Under the pieces are notes generated by a model that worked only from the letters and a program-made list of their open reading frames with translations, was not told the DNA's origin and did no database searches. A stretch of DNA of 64,000 nucleotides, taken from contig CP103023.1 in NCBI GenBank assembly GCA_024752435.1, positions 1,054,001-1,118,000 on the forward strand, given 5' to 3'. A program made the translations under genes and the position numbers. This document shows positions 1-12,367 of this stretch, piece by piece (the first letter of the stretch is position 1; the number at the start of each line of letters is the position of its first letter). The stretch is from Allantophomopsis cytisporea (Eukaryota > Ascomycota > Leotiomycetes > Phacidiales > Phacidiaceae).

Positions 1-25
1 ATTAAATTCAATGTTCTCACCTCAA

Positions 26-55
26 CCTCATCCTCATCCTCATCCTCATCCTCAA
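26..55. repeat. (CCTCAT)n microsatellite
   Basis: About five tandem CCTCAT hexamers. Read on the minus strand they would encode an acidic Glu-Asp run followed by GAG|GTGAGA, which resembles a splice donor, so an exon running off the left edge is possible. I see no further support for it. Confidence 0.8.
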
Positions 56-1903
56 TTAGAGATCCAAAATCTTTTGTTTCATTATGTTTTCTTGTTTTGT
101 TTTGATTTTTATCCCCAGATGTATTAGTGAATCGCGTCATGTTATCATTGTCAGAATCTCGTCCGTAGTACTGTAATGAACACAAAAGTTGACGTTCTTT
201 CAGAACAAGGCAATTACGCTAACCCACTCCCCGCGTCCCTGCATTAGCTCCTCGCGTAACTTGAATGTCAACATACAGTACAACCATATCAACAACTTCA
301 CAGAAGCGCACTGTATGCTCTTGTGTTTTTGAAGCTCCAATCAATCTGCGACAAATCATAAAGCGCGCCTTTCCTGCTGATCTCGCTTCTACCACTTCTT
401 CTACCTTCTTTCTCATATTGAAAGGATTGGAGAACGCCCATGGACGCCGGCTTTTCGGACGATTCTTTCTTTCTTGTCCCGTGACCGTTGCGTTACTTTT
501 AGAGTATCAGTTTTCACTTAAACCACCTTCGCTTAGACTACTTGTTCTTTGCTTCAGTCCCTGGGCTGTTGCTGGAAAGTGTGGTCAATACTGGATATTC
601 CGACCAAGTACCGGAGATATCATCTTATGTAACGGGTCATTGGAGTGAGGTGTCGAATATTGTTTGTCCTACAATCGAGAAGTTCATAAGAGTTTTGTTA
701 AGAGTACGGAATGTTACCTTTGTCGACTTGGAGATACATCGGGGTTCCATAACTCATTCTTCACTCGTGCGGCAGGCTCCCTTCTCGTCTCCTGTATCGC
801 TCTATTGTATTGAGCCTTGTTGTTACTCGTGTTCAGACTCCGCTTGGTGGAACTGGATTGTCACCTCACTGAAATACATTGATGCTACGGTTCTCTGGCT
901 GTAGCCAAGTCGACAAGTTTACCTAAGTTCTTCAATATAATTTAACTCTCGGTGTCAGAGCTAAGAACATTGGTTGGTATTTATCAAGCACTGGAATTAC
1001 ATCTCATCGTTGGGAAGCCCCTTGGCTATCAAGAGTTGTTCAGCGACTCAACGACAACGCTTTCGCTGGCTGGACAAAGACGCAGTAATCAATCAGTTCA
1101 TTTTCACTGACAAGTCTTTATACACTCACTGAGTGAGTTGTGAGTAGTTGACGGTTTATGAGTTGACTGGCGCCCTTTTAATACTCGAAGACTGTTCAAT
1201 TATTTATGATTCTTAAGAACTCGATGACTCTTGACTTCTGGTTAGTTTTCAGATCACTTAATGCTTCTTACCAAGAACCATTTTGCTAATCGTCCCAAGT
1301 CTCCAACCTATGCACAGCCTCTAAATATTCGAAGTCTTCACGACTATTATATTGTTGGAAGTCTCCAGATTATCAACATTCTCAGCGTTCTTCAGGCCTT
1401 GGAAGAAACAGTGTTCAGCTCTCACACGGACAGCCACTTATTAAATTAAAGTTGGGAACTCTTCCTGACCCGACATTTCCTTTAGCCGAAGCAAAGAGAC
1501 GCATCCGATCTGCCGGTTCATTTGGTCGAGGCAGAGAACCCGATCCGACCTGGAACTCTGCATCCTGTCAAGGCCGTGCAATTTTATCGGACTTTATTAT
1601 CTACACTTCAGCCGACTTTCGGGAATCCATCCGACCCGGCATCCCACATACAGTCAAAGCTGTGAAGCAACTTACCCAAACTGCCTGACCCGAATGTCAT
1701 AATTTCGTCCGAGGCCGGGAGACAATTCTAAAACTGTGGGAAAACTAGGAATCGAGGCTACAAGGTAGATTTCCGGGTCGTGACTCACCCGATCCGTGAC
1801 TCATCCGAGGCCACGAGGCAACTAACCCGGGCCGGTGACAGATATAAACCCTCTCTTGTCCCCAACTTTTTCTTTCCCAGATTATCACACCTCCAGCTCC
1901 ACC
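56..1903. other. No supported gene; 5' flank of clr2
   Basis: Only short open frames without recognisable domains or splice context. From about 1450 to 1840 the DNA has imperfect repeats built on GACCCGA/CCGATCCG words. The part next to 1904 is presumably the promoter and 5' leader of the following gene. Confidence 0.5.
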
Positions 1904-4255
1904 ATGGCACCTTCAACCAAAGTTCAAACTATTGCGTTGCCATGTGGTTACACAGATGGCGATATTACCACCCATCCTCCCGCCAGCGACTCGAAGTTGA
2001 TACCTGACCTTGAGAACAAAACGTTCTACAGAGCGCTCGCAAAACTCTGGTATAGTAAAAAAGGTCTTCGTGTTCCTGAAGGTAGGTGACTTGGTTTCAT
2101 TTGGGCATGCCATTGCTATACAATCTTGGCGCCAAATGTTCTAGCGTAGGGTCCTACGACCGTAGTGATGTTTACCTCACCAGGTTTTCGTCTATCTTCA
2201 CTACTGCATTCGTCTTTTGGAGTCACCGCGGCCGCCAACGAATTCGTTGACGCGTATTGACGCGCGAATTCTCTGCAATACCTTATTGGTTTACGCCGTG
2301 TCGACGTTTCATAATACCTCATTACTTACTATCGTCCAGGTGTCTTACACATATCTCTTTTTCTTCCTATCCCATAGCTCATATTCAACCTCCTAAATAA
2401 ACAAGATTGCCGGCTTATGTCTTCACCACTAATTATGACACTTGCTAATCATGTCATAAGCAGGTACTATTCTGGAGTTCGAGACTCTCCCAGATGGCTA
2501 TGCAATTTTCAGCTGTACAAGGCAAGATTCTGACCATGTGTGTGTTTCTTGTCCGTTCAAATTTTCGTTAATTCTAAATTTTGCCTAGGTCGACCGATAC
2601 TTGTATGGGTTACGTGCTGGCAGGTTTCGGTCCTCGAATGAGTTCATGCCCCATTTCGAGTATCTCATGAGTAATGGTACCGTGTCATGCAAATGCAGAT
2701 TCTGTGACCGCAAAAAGGTAGTCAGCAAGAGGCTTCCTGGCAAACGAAGCTCTGCCGGTATCTCTACCAATGCCTCGGGGACTTCGCCAAATATTCGTGA
2801 ATTGTCTACATCGAACAAACGAAAGCGCAACACTTCGCAAGGCCGCTATACCACAAACCCCGAAACGTCGAGCTCCATATTCTCGGACAGCTCTGCTCCT
2901 GATGTGAACGGATCTGAAAAACGTTGGAATCCCATCAACGGCAACTGCCTTAGTGTCCTATTCCGCGATCTCCAACGGCTTGGTAGACTGAATCGTACAA
3001 TGGGAACTTATGATAGTCCACCCAGTCTCCATCCCTACGGAACGGACTTAGACCAGCAATGCAAATGGAACTCGTCAAAACCTCAGTGGTATCCTCGCCG
3101 GGGTGATCTCGTATTTTACGTAGAGGGCGCAAACGCCAAAAGCGACAAGCTCGTCTGGGATGTCGTCAACCAGTGCTTTGTATTAAGCCAAGCAGGACTT
3201 CTTGACAGAAAGCCTATCGACTGGAGATTGGCCCTAGTCGTAAAGCCACCCAACAAGAACTCTTTTGCCGCCATCAGCGATAACGATCAACTATTTACAA
3301 TTAAGCCTATTTCCGATAGTCTCAGTGCTGACGATTCAAACGTTGAGGTCTGTTTTGTCTTGGCCCGCTTTATTCGTCACGTGTCGGAGTACGCACAGGT
3401 CTTGAATGGATTTCTTACCACTGAAGGATGTCACCGATCCCTACGAATCAGTAAGAGGTTCCTACGATCAATTGCTCCGTGGGGTCAATTTCAGTTCTAT
3501 GGGGGGTGGCCGAAGGCCACAATTATGTGTAAAGGGGTTTGGATCGAGGGTGAGCTCATTCAGATTGGTTAGTATCACTACACCCTGGTTGTATATCCTT
3601 TGACACTGACCCAATCTTAGGTGATGTGGCTCGTTTACGAAATGCTAGCAGTGAGGAGATCAGCGAAGTGATGGTCGTAAATCGCATTGCAATGCATTTC
3701 ACCCTTTCCAGCCACAACCCTCCCCAAAATCTTCAACGTAACGTTAAAATCGTATCCGTCAAAGTCGCGGTTATGGGGAAGACATTTTCTCTGAGACCAT
3801 CTCGACGAGACCCTCATCAGAAAGCTATCGAGAACCTGAGCCAACTACCCAAAGCCATGCATGGCTATACATGGTTCCCTGTGGCAACCAATGAAACTAC
3901 AGTCTATGCAGAAAGTATACACGGTCGTCTCTATGAGCGCGAATGCTACTTGACTATGTATCGACGAGATCCAGGAGTCGTTCAGACTGATTCGCCTAAA
4001 CTTTCGCCGCAAGAAAGGAGCAAAGAGGAGACAAACAATCCGATAAATTTGAGTGCTGCTTCAGCTCAACATGCAGACTCACCTCTTGACCTTGGGAACA
4101 ACTGGACTTTATTCAATCATCGCGATGAACAACTTGAGATGAACTTGGGTAAGATATTCAGAAACCTCCCTAGTCTCAGCGGCGGTCAAGTTGAGGAAGA
4201 AGTTACGACGATGAGTTCGGCGGACGAATTGGAAAGAGATGCGCCTTTCCCCTGA
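1904..4255 (+). CDS. clr2: Clr2-type transcription-silencing factor
   Basis: Four exons, 1904-2081, 2464-2537, 2589-3567 and 3621-4255, join in frame to about 621 aa. The ATG at 1904 lies in a good Kozak context (CCACCATGGC). Residues of about 85-115 (YLYGLRAGRF, then RSSNEFMPHFEYL and a C-x-C-x2-C cysteine group) match the Clr2 'transil' N-terminal domain. Around residue 252, PRRGDLVFY followed about 35 residues later by DWRLALVV matches the Clr2 C-terminal domain. In fission yeast Clr2 is part of the SHREC deacetylase/remodelling complex that silences heterochromatin; the same role here is inferred. The first intron is 382 bp, against about 50 bp for the other two. The C-terminus is polar and low-complexity. 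The gene is convergent with PXA1. I am confident of the family. Confidence 0.88.
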
Positions 4256-4713
4256 CATTTACGGAGGAGTGTTTTATTTGAAAGTTAACGATACACTGTT
4301 TGGGCCCTGAGAGCTTCTAGTATGCGAACTTGAGCTTTTTCGATATTTTCTACGCTGGGAACCCCTTAGTGTCCACTTGTATCTTTTGCGATGGTTTTAG
4401 CATTCGTGGATCTCCCACCTAAGGCGTATATCTCTTTCGGCGATCACTAGTTTCAAGTCAAACGATGATTTCCATCTCCGATCCACACTCCTGCAGTAAT
4501 ATTTAAGTGACACAATCAAAGCAGCTGCGTGATTTGAACGTAGAGTTACCAATTTTAGGTGTTTTGTAAATTACCGTCAACTTACAACCTTAACTGTAAG
4601 AAATATGAGGTCTTCACCCATAAGGCATTCACATCTTGCAGGCCTAACAGTGAAGACATGATGACTGTCAGGTGAATTTACAACAGGAGCTCAAATGCCG
4701 ATGTCTAATATAT
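4256..4713. other. Convergent 3' intergenic region
   Basis: 458 bp between the stop codons of clr2 (+) and PXA1 (-). It should hold both 3' UTRs and polyadenylation signals. I see no gene or repeat in it. Confidence 0.6.
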
Positions 4714-7369
4714 CTAAAGCACATCTACCTCGATCTCCTCATGCTGTTGCTCTACTTCATATGCGGACGGGCCATCAAGGACATCTCCACCTTCCACCCA
4801 AACTTTTCCTAGCTCGGCCTCAATCTCCTCGTGTCTCTTTTTCCACACCTCTACTTGCTCCAACCTCTCTCTTAACTCCTGTAGCTCCCTCTCGACATTC
4901 AACTTCTCCTTCTCGGTGCCAATGCGCTCGAATTCCCATTCAGGCTTGTCAGGTTCCGTGACGCCTACGGTGAGATTGAAGGTGTGGTACTTTTTTAATG
5001 AAGCTCGGGTTGAGATGGTAATGAGTGCTAAATGATCTGTTAGCTTAGCTTGTCATATCCAGGGAGAATAACTTGCTTATGCCCTTCTCTTTAGCTCGTT
5101 CATATAACAAGCCTTCGACGTCGCTAGACACCGCACTAGTACCTTCGTCAATAAAAGCGTATCTGGGCTCATGGTACAGCAAGCGAGCGATTGCCATTCT
5201 TTGTTTCTCTCCACCACTAAGAACATCTTTCCATTCTTTCTTGGTGTCCCATCCGCCCTCTCGATCAGGCAGATAGCCTAGTCTGGCTTCCTCCAAAACC
5301 CGCTTGAGTTCAATGTCGCGGCGATTCTTTGAGCGCATTTCCACTTCGCCGTCTGGATAGATCACTTGATCGCGAAGTGTACCGAGTGTTAGGTAGGGCC
5401 TTTGTGGAAGAAACATGATCCCATCTGTACCTACGCAACGAGGACGGCTAACCAGACCACGATATACAGGCCAAAGGCCCGCCACAATACGAGATACGGC
5501 GCTTTTACCAACGCCATTCGGTCCAGAAATCTATAAGTATAAGCTAGTGAAAACAGTATTGGATCTCTTAACATACCAACAGGTGTTCACCAGGACGAAC
5601 TATCACTGATAAAGACTCTACTAACTCGTCACCACCATGGGGGAAGATTGAGGGTGCAACAACAGGTATATTTTCAAGTCGTATTCCGTCGTACCCCTTG
5701 TGAATGGTTCCTTGGACATCCGACAAAGAGAAGAGCTCGTTCTGGGAGCTACGGGACGCAAAGTAGGCATTTGCATGTACACGGTGAAGTGTTGAGATGA
5801 GCGTGAATACTCTGCTTGTGTATCCTGCGAGCTCAGAAAGATCCTTAATCGAGTACATCATCCTACCTCCAGCATCTGCCAGAGAAAGCATGAGTCTCTT
5901 ATTAGTGATGAATCCTTGCATTCGTCCTCGTTCCCGGCCTCCATCTCCCGCATCAATAAGCTCTTGTGCACCGCCCATACCTCCCCATGCTGGCAAGAAA
6001 ATTGGAAGAGAACTCAACAAGTATCCATAAGCGCTCCAGCTGTACTTAAGAACAAAGTCTTCAAGTATGTTGTAGCGAATCTTCAACGTGTATATACTCT
6101 CGAGAAAGCTCTTTAGTGAGCCGTATTCGCGATCAAGAATTACTTTCTCCATATCTGCGCCTCCGTAAAATGCGATTTCCTCAGCATTGGCAATTAATCT
6201 TGCATGAAGTCCTCTGAAGTCGCCTTCTTTTTTGCCCTCAACATACTTAAGCTTGCCGAATGGCGGCGACAGCCTTCGGAGTATGGTGGCAGTCAGGAAG
6301 TAGTTGCTCAGCAACCCAGTCAGGGCCAGTGGACCCAAAGATCGATATAGCTGGTAGTTAAAGACAAAGAGATCTACAAGGGGCTTCCCAAGTGCGGAGT
6401 ATAGAGACGCAGCTGAGGCGCAGAACAATGTTAGATCCTGTGTAATAAACTGATCGGCTCCTTGACCAATCCCGCCGTCGAGGTTAGACAGCTTGTAGTA
6501 GTTGAGGTTGTCGTTGAGGTAAAGGTCATGGATATATCTACAAACTCATTAGTTGGGAATATTATCATGGTAGGAGAGCCTACCTAGTCAATCGCGTCCT
6601 AAATGCGATCGAGACTTTTGACTGCAAGTATTTTATCATAGCATTTGTGTATGAAGCGAAACTACCAATTCCACACCACTTTTCAATGATTAGTATATGT
6701 CCGTGAAAAGATATATATCCAAGTGGATATTAATATGCTTACTTTTATAATACCCCATGTGAAGCCCTTACCGTTTCCCGCAACCAAATCTCTCACAATC
6801 TCTCCATCGAGTCTTGCGACGACTAAACTCAGATATGTTCTCAGTATAAGAAACAGCCCGTGACTGACAAGAAGGCCCGTCTCTTTACTCCCCCACCTCG
6901 GTATCATGATACTCAGCAGACTCAAGAATTGATGCAAGAAAGCCAAGTTGAGACCAGGTTTAGTCTGGCTGGGGGGGACTCCCCCTTCTCCAGAACTCAG
7001 CCCCGATGCTCTCGGGGGATTCAAAAACAAGCGTCTATGAGCATCGAAGGTGGTTGGTTTCGTAGGATGAATGGTAACCTTCGATGTTGAGGACTTGTAG
7101 GGCACAAATATAGTTCTGGAGCCATCCTTGTGCTTGAGTCCTGAATTTCTACGGAGTAATCGGCGACCTTGCTCCTTCTCTGTTGTGCGCTTCTTCCACC
7201 ATCTCCTGCCACCAACTCCGCCGGATATTATTGAAGTCAGGAGAGCCAGTGTTGCGAGAAGACGGATGGTCCGAGAGGTAGACTTTATGCGATTGCGAAT
7301 GAGCTGGTTATAGTGGTGGTACAAAGCTGCCACTGGGTCCTCATGTCTTAAGGTAGATTGTGCCGCCAT
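4714..7369 (-). CDS. PXA1: Peroxisomal ABC half-transporter (ABCD)
   Basis: Five exons on the minus strand (6743-7369, 6584-6678, 5577-6537, 5077-5530, 4714-5027) join to about 816 aa. The N-terminal half is a transmembrane domain with family words such as NLDGGIGQGADQFITQD and the EAA-like EEIAFYGG. The C-terminal half is one nucleotide-binding domain: Walker A GPNGVGKS, signature LSGGEKQR and Walker B AFIDEGTSAVS. ABCD half-transporters dimerise in the peroxisome membrane and import long-chain acyl-CoA for beta-oxidation. The last intron (5028-5076) needs a GC-AG border, A|GCAAGT...TTTAG, to give the expected GITLITIS. The H-loop position reads STRASL where animal ABCD proteins have THRPSL, so the switch histidine appears to be Thr. 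The C-terminus is a short charged coiled coil. Confidence 0.92.
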
Positions 7370-8218
7370 CGTGAATGTCTCTTGGGATTTTGAGCGATGA
7401 TGACTATATACGCAGAACCCTTCGTGTCAATGCTTTCACTATCTAGTATTCTGGACTCCGAAAGCCTCGAGAATTTATGCCATCAGAAGTTGGTAGTTCG
7501 CGCAGTGGCTGGCGCAATTGTATGGCATTCAAACCATGACAGATCTTCGAATATTTCGCTCACACCTGCACTTTGCTCTGGATGAAGAATTTACTCAAAA
7601 GATTGTGATAAGGCAAAGTTGCGAACTTAGAATTGGTATAATACAGTAGGCAGATGTTGATGGACGTTATGATTGTCGCTGATCGCCCGGAGCATGTGCA
7701 GCCGAGGCATGTGTCATGGACGCTAGAGGAAGCTCGATTGGTCTCGAGCACAAGACACATCACGAGGTATATGATGTCTACTGAGTACTTGTCTTACTTG
7801 ACAACTTTCCTCTTCAGGCCATCTTTCAAATGACAAGGCTTCCCTGTTACTTTCGCTATCGTCCTCGAATTGATTCACAAGCATTAAATGGTCCACTCTT
7901 GCATTTCTCAAAAGTTGAAGACAAGGCGATTTGTGTCCAACGCAAATCAAAACGAACCCCATTTTCGAAAGTACCATGTAGTTAAATCGCAACTGTATTA
8001 CAGGTTTTCTCCATATCTCTAGGAGCAGTGCCCTTTTTTTGGTTCATACCCAGTCTTCATGACTCGGACAGCTCTCTGCGGAGTGATCCACTATTATACA
8101 TATTCTGGTCGTCCAACATGGTCTGGACTTTCAGAATCCCCATCCTTTGACTCTGAACAATAAAACAGCCTCGTACCTCTCATCCTTTCATCCTCATGCT
8201 ATCAATCGACGTTTGTAT
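7370..8218. other. Intergenic, no gene seen
   Basis: About 850 bp between the PXA1 start and the SBH1 stop, both on the minus strand. The open frames here are short, have no family signature and no coherent splice structure. It should contain the PXA1 promoter and the SBH1 3' UTR. Confidence 0.55.
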
Positions 8219-8817
8219 CTATGATGAGAACTTTCGGGTGATTTTGGCAATGACTGGATGTTGAGTTAGTTCTATAATATTTCCAAAAAAAAAAAATGTA
8301 GATCTGAACATACTGTGCAAGCCAACAACGCTGAAAATGAAAGCAAGAGACAGAACAAGGACGATAACAGGGTCGACCTTGAGTCCTGGAGACTCATCGG
8401 TGTAGAGTCCTGTAGAGATGAGAGGTTAGTTACAGTCTTGTAATAACTATCCAAACTTCCACCTACTCAACATTGTGCTGCTGCTTCCACCGGCACCAGC
8501 AGCTCTGGTGCTGCTTGGTCGCACATTAGCAACCTTGTCCTTCTGGTCAGCAGCCGCTCTTCTGCGGATGGCAGTCTTTGGTCCTCCTGGTGGTGTTGGA
8601 GAGCTTGGACGGCCAGTTGCGACTGAAGCTGAAGGGGAGTTGACTGGAGACGAAGCGCGTGGAGAAGACTATATCAAGATTCTGTCAGCACTGAATTCGC
8701 AGATGATTTGAATACGTGTCGCGCGAGCAATTGAATATCGAAAGATGGGCGTGAACTTCGAGGGCGCGGTGTCCAAGCACGCCAGAAGTTGACGCAAGAG
8801 GCTGAGATACTGACCAT
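8219..8817 (-). CDS. SBH1: Sec61 beta subunit of ER translocon
   Basis: Four coding exons, 8815-8817, 8467-8668, 8314-8409 and 8219-8253, give 111 aa. The first coding exon is the ATG alone; splicing to 8668 yields MSSPRASSP, the usual Sec61 beta start. The protein has a Ser/Pro/Gly-rich cytosolic head, the conserved RAAGAGGSSSTML and LYTDESPGLKVDP words, one C-terminal tail-anchor helix (VIVLVLSLAFIFSVVGLH) and a basic lumenal tail IIAKITRKFSS. It is the small tail-anchored subunit of the Sec61 channel, helping cotranslational import. Each junction was chosen because it restores conserved residues: the last acceptor, CATCCAG at about 8254-8260, is needed for HIIAK. A 13-base A run lies inside the last intron. 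Confidence 0.93.
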
Positions 8818-9846
8818 TGTGGAAGAGCTCTTCAATTGATATGAACGAGAGACGGTGATGGTGACAAAGGAGGATAATTGTTGGGTTTGTGTAAGGTGTC
8901 GTTGTCTGGAGCTTGAGGTATTTCGCTGGTACGCTGATTTGAGGCCACGATTCTAAGGAGTCCCTGTCACGCCCGGACCAGGATGTGGAATTCTGGGGCA
9001 GTTGGCGCTAGACCCAACGTGCAAGTGGATGAAGCACCTCACCTCATGTAAGAGGTGAAGTCTCATTTACCATGAAATATATCCAATATCCTCTGACACA
9101 ATAGTACAAGCGTATACATATCCATCGCGTGGGTTTCCATTCGATGAACAAGCACGTTTTTCTAGATACATAATCATACTCGTAGGCCTTAGAGCTGTAA
9201 TATCACCACAGGGTTACGTTTGAATCAATCATCAACCTTCGAGAAAGAAACAAAAATATCACAAAGACGTCATTCGTCGCAGTTTCAGTGGCATCGTTGT
9301 TTGATTTTTGGAGTGGCCTGCTCGAGCTTCCCAGCTATTTTCTGAGGCTCACTTTGGTATCAAGGCAAAATCATTGCCCAGTTGTCATACAAGAGAATTT
9401 TTGGTAGCGGTATACGCCGAAGGAAATAGGCCAAGTGACAATGGAAGTGTAGAAAAGCAATAGCCCGACAAAAGAAAAATAATCGCTCAAGAATGTGCCG
9501 CACCGAAGTGGACGAAATGCCAAGAAAAGTAAAGAAAAGGTTGCTGAAAGCATGGCTGGCCATGTGGAGGAAAGGTTTTCAACACGGGGTTGAAAGCCCT
9601 CTCCTCTGACGGCTCCATATCACTGATTTACAAGAAACAGATTCCCTTTTGCTGTAGCCGCTTTTCCAGCCAATCTTGACTTTTTTTGCTGATGCAGACG
9701 TCTCGCTTTCTAAGCTGAAACGAACAGAAATCAGGTGCTATGCACATTATACAATTAAACAGTATCTCTATGTCTGAATGAAGTCAAAGCCAGAACGCCA
9801 TGTGCTTTTGATAGCATGCTTATATGATGCATGTAAATTTGTTTGG
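8818..9846. other. Intergenic, no gene seen
   Basis: About 1 kb between SBH1 and the next minus-strand stop. It contains the SBH1 upstream region and the 3' UTR of the phosphatase gene. The short open frames at about 9360-9560 show no family features. Confidence 0.55.
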
Positions 9847-11752
9847 TCAAAGCGCAACATCAAGTACCAGGCTGACATCACGCACTTGCGGACCAGCCAA
9901 GTCCTCAAGCACGGGTATCAAGTCCAGCAACTCATTGTCGTGGGCGTCAGAGAACCAGCTGCTGATCGGCACGGCGTGTTGAGGGTGGAAAATGTATGAG
10001 GTTGGTGAATTGTCGATGATGATGGTCTCTCTGAGGTCGCGGCCGACTTGAGAGAGATCCTTCACATAGTTTCCTTGGTGGTTGTAGCAGCTTTCGCGAA
10101 AGAGGCGGTGGTGTACAACGTTATGGATGTCCAGTTGATCGAGGAGGGGGTCGCCATACTATGCTGATATCAGTATTGAATTCCAAGGAACACATGTGGT
10201 TCAAGTCAGGCTCACCTTCGAAACAGATGCCGTGAACACGACTACTTCATACAGTTCACCCACACGCTTCATGAACTGATCAACACCGGGACGCTTGATG
10301 ACATATACATTATGGTATTGTCCCTCAATTTCTACCGGAATAGTGAAGTCGGCTTGATGGAGGATCTAGAAGTGTATCAGTATGAGAAAGAGAAGGGGAT
10401 CAGCTATGGAAGCATACCTTGAAGCTACTATGTACCAAGGTCTCATCAAGGTCGAGAACCAAGCACTTCTTTCCATGGAAACGTGGTTGGATTGGTGGGA
10501 GTAGCCACTGCTGCTTATCCTCAACTACATCTTGATGGTTACTGGCTGCTCCATTCGGATCGTTCTTGGGTGGAGGTGGTGGCAAGGGCGTATCCTGTCT
10601 GTCAGATCCCGCTACAGCTGGTGCTTCTGTGGTCGACGGTGCATCTTTCATCTCCTCGTCGCCGTCATTTGCACTGCTAGGGTTGCTTGTTGGCAAGGTC
10701 GAATCAATGTCTGGTGATTGACCGGATGGTGTTGGTGCCTGTACATTAACTGCTGGCAGGCCTGGATTGACAGGAGTCTCTTTTGAGATTGGCGATTGCT
10801 GGCCTTTTGTTTCTGTACTCTGCTCTGATGTTATTGGGTTTGTGCTCTTTTCTGGGTCGTGCTGATTCTCAGCCTGACCACCGGTGGCTTTCTCTGACAA
10901 TGGAGCAGAGGCCTTGAAGGACATATCTTGTGGGGTGCCGACTGCAATACGGCTTGATGTTGGTCTCTTCTGCGCATCAATGTTGACAGGCTTGTTGGAC
11001 GGGACCGCCGTTTCATCGGAATCCACAGTATTGGCATGGTCTGGTACACCACAACACCCCAAGAATGACAGGAACCGGCGGGATTTCTTGGGCTTGAGAG
11101 AGGCCGATGTCTTTGACTGTGATGCCTGCGTTTGGCTGGCGTCGTTTGCCATGCCTTGAGGAGAAGTCATTGATCGTTTGCTGCTGGCAGCGCTCCCATT
11201 CCGTCTCCGGCCGATGAAACTCGTCTTGGAGTCCTTCGATCGACGCTCAACACTCTCTGCTGGATCACTTGCAGTTACTCCGCTGAGACCTGTTGATGTC
11301 GGCGATGGCTGGACCTTTTGGGAGGAGGTTCGCGACGGCACGTGAAGAAGGCCGCGGTTCTTCTGCTGAGGATCTACAGTTTCGCCGTTGCTTTGTGCAA
11401 TCTCAGCCTCGGAGTTTGTGCCCTGATGCGCACCTGACAGCTCTCTCTGCTCCGATGAATCCGTCCCTAACTTGTTGGACGCGGTTTGTGTGGTGGATGA
11501 GCCGAGTACCTCTGGCTGAGTTGAGGTCACTAAATGCGCATTAGTTATATGCTTACAGATTCAAAATAGAGAGATCCCTGAAGTTCGCGGTTTGCAGACC
11601 CCAACGAGTTTGATTTTGAGAGCATGAAGTGTTCGGATGGATGGCATACCCTGGGATGTGATGGGGCCGGAAGATTGATTTTGGACGTTCGCCTCTCGTG
11701 CAGATGAGCCGGCGAGATGGTGCTCAGTAGGTTGGACAAGCTCATTACTCAT
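9847..11752 (-). CDS. PSR1: PSR1-type CTD-like phosphatase
   Basis: Four exons, 11650-11752, 10418-11529, 10216-10365 and 9847-10158, give 558 aa. The catalytic domain of about 165 residues is C-terminal. It holds the HAD phosphatase motif DLDETLVHSSFK, then VIKRPGVDQFMKRV, VVVFTASVSKYGDPLLDQLD, LSQVGRDLRETIIIDNSP and the FSDAHDNELLDLIPVLEDLA tail. This is the NIF/SCP-like family that includes yeast Psr1/Psr2, which act at the plasma membrane in the sodium and general stress responses. The N-terminal 390 residues are Ser/Thr/Pro/Gln-rich and probably disordered. Near residue 190 lies FLSFLGCCG, whose paired cysteines could be palmitoylated as in yeast Psr1, although there the cysteines are at the extreme N-terminus. 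Membrane targeting is therefore inference. Confidence 0.9.
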
Positions 11753-12280
11753 CGAGGGCGACTGAAAGCCCTGTTGAGGCCTTTATTGATTGAGCACCGT
11801 AGTTGCGGGTTAATGGCGATTCTCCTGAGTCTTCCCTTCCCTCGCTCTTCTTCCTGCTGTATACAATAGATGATCGAAGTGCGCAGACGGGGGGGGGCTG
11901 CTGATTGGCCTGCAGGGAGGTGGCGCGCGCAGTGAAGTAATGTGCAGTGCGAGACGGTCGACGTGGCTGGCGTCTGGGGGAGGAAGGGGGAGGGGGAGGG
12001 GGGAAAGGTCGAGATAGAAAAGACGATGAGTGATGAAGGATTGATTTGATGGAAGTCCGCGGTTTTTTTGGGTAGGCTTTTGAGGTTGCGGAGGGTAGTT
12101 AAACTGGGTAGTAGCTTTCTGGAGCTTGTCGAGGTTCGCGAGTTGAGCGAGCGGTAGTAGCAGCAGCGTGGAGGGAATGTTAGCGAGATGATGGGCCTGG
12201 GCACACTGGGATTGCTTGACATGGGGGGGGATTGTTGGTACTGGAGCGGTAGTAGTAGTGTGTGAGTTGTGTGAGTGTGG

Positions 12281-12367
12281 TGAGTGAGTGGGTGAGTGGG
12301 TGAGTGAGTGAGTGAGTGAGTGAGTGAGTGAGTGAGTGAGTGAGTGAGTGAGTGAATGAGTGAGTGT
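12281..12367. repeat. (TGAG)n microsatellite
   Basis: About 20 tandem TGAG units with few interruptions, about 0.5 kb upstream of the PSR1-type gene start. Confidence 0.95.

Noticed and set aside
11749..12222. Minus-strand frame upstream of the PSR1-type start
   Set aside because: Low-complexity Ser/Pro/Arg text without an acceptable link to the phosphatase; the ATG at 11752 begins the coherent protein. Probably 5' leader.
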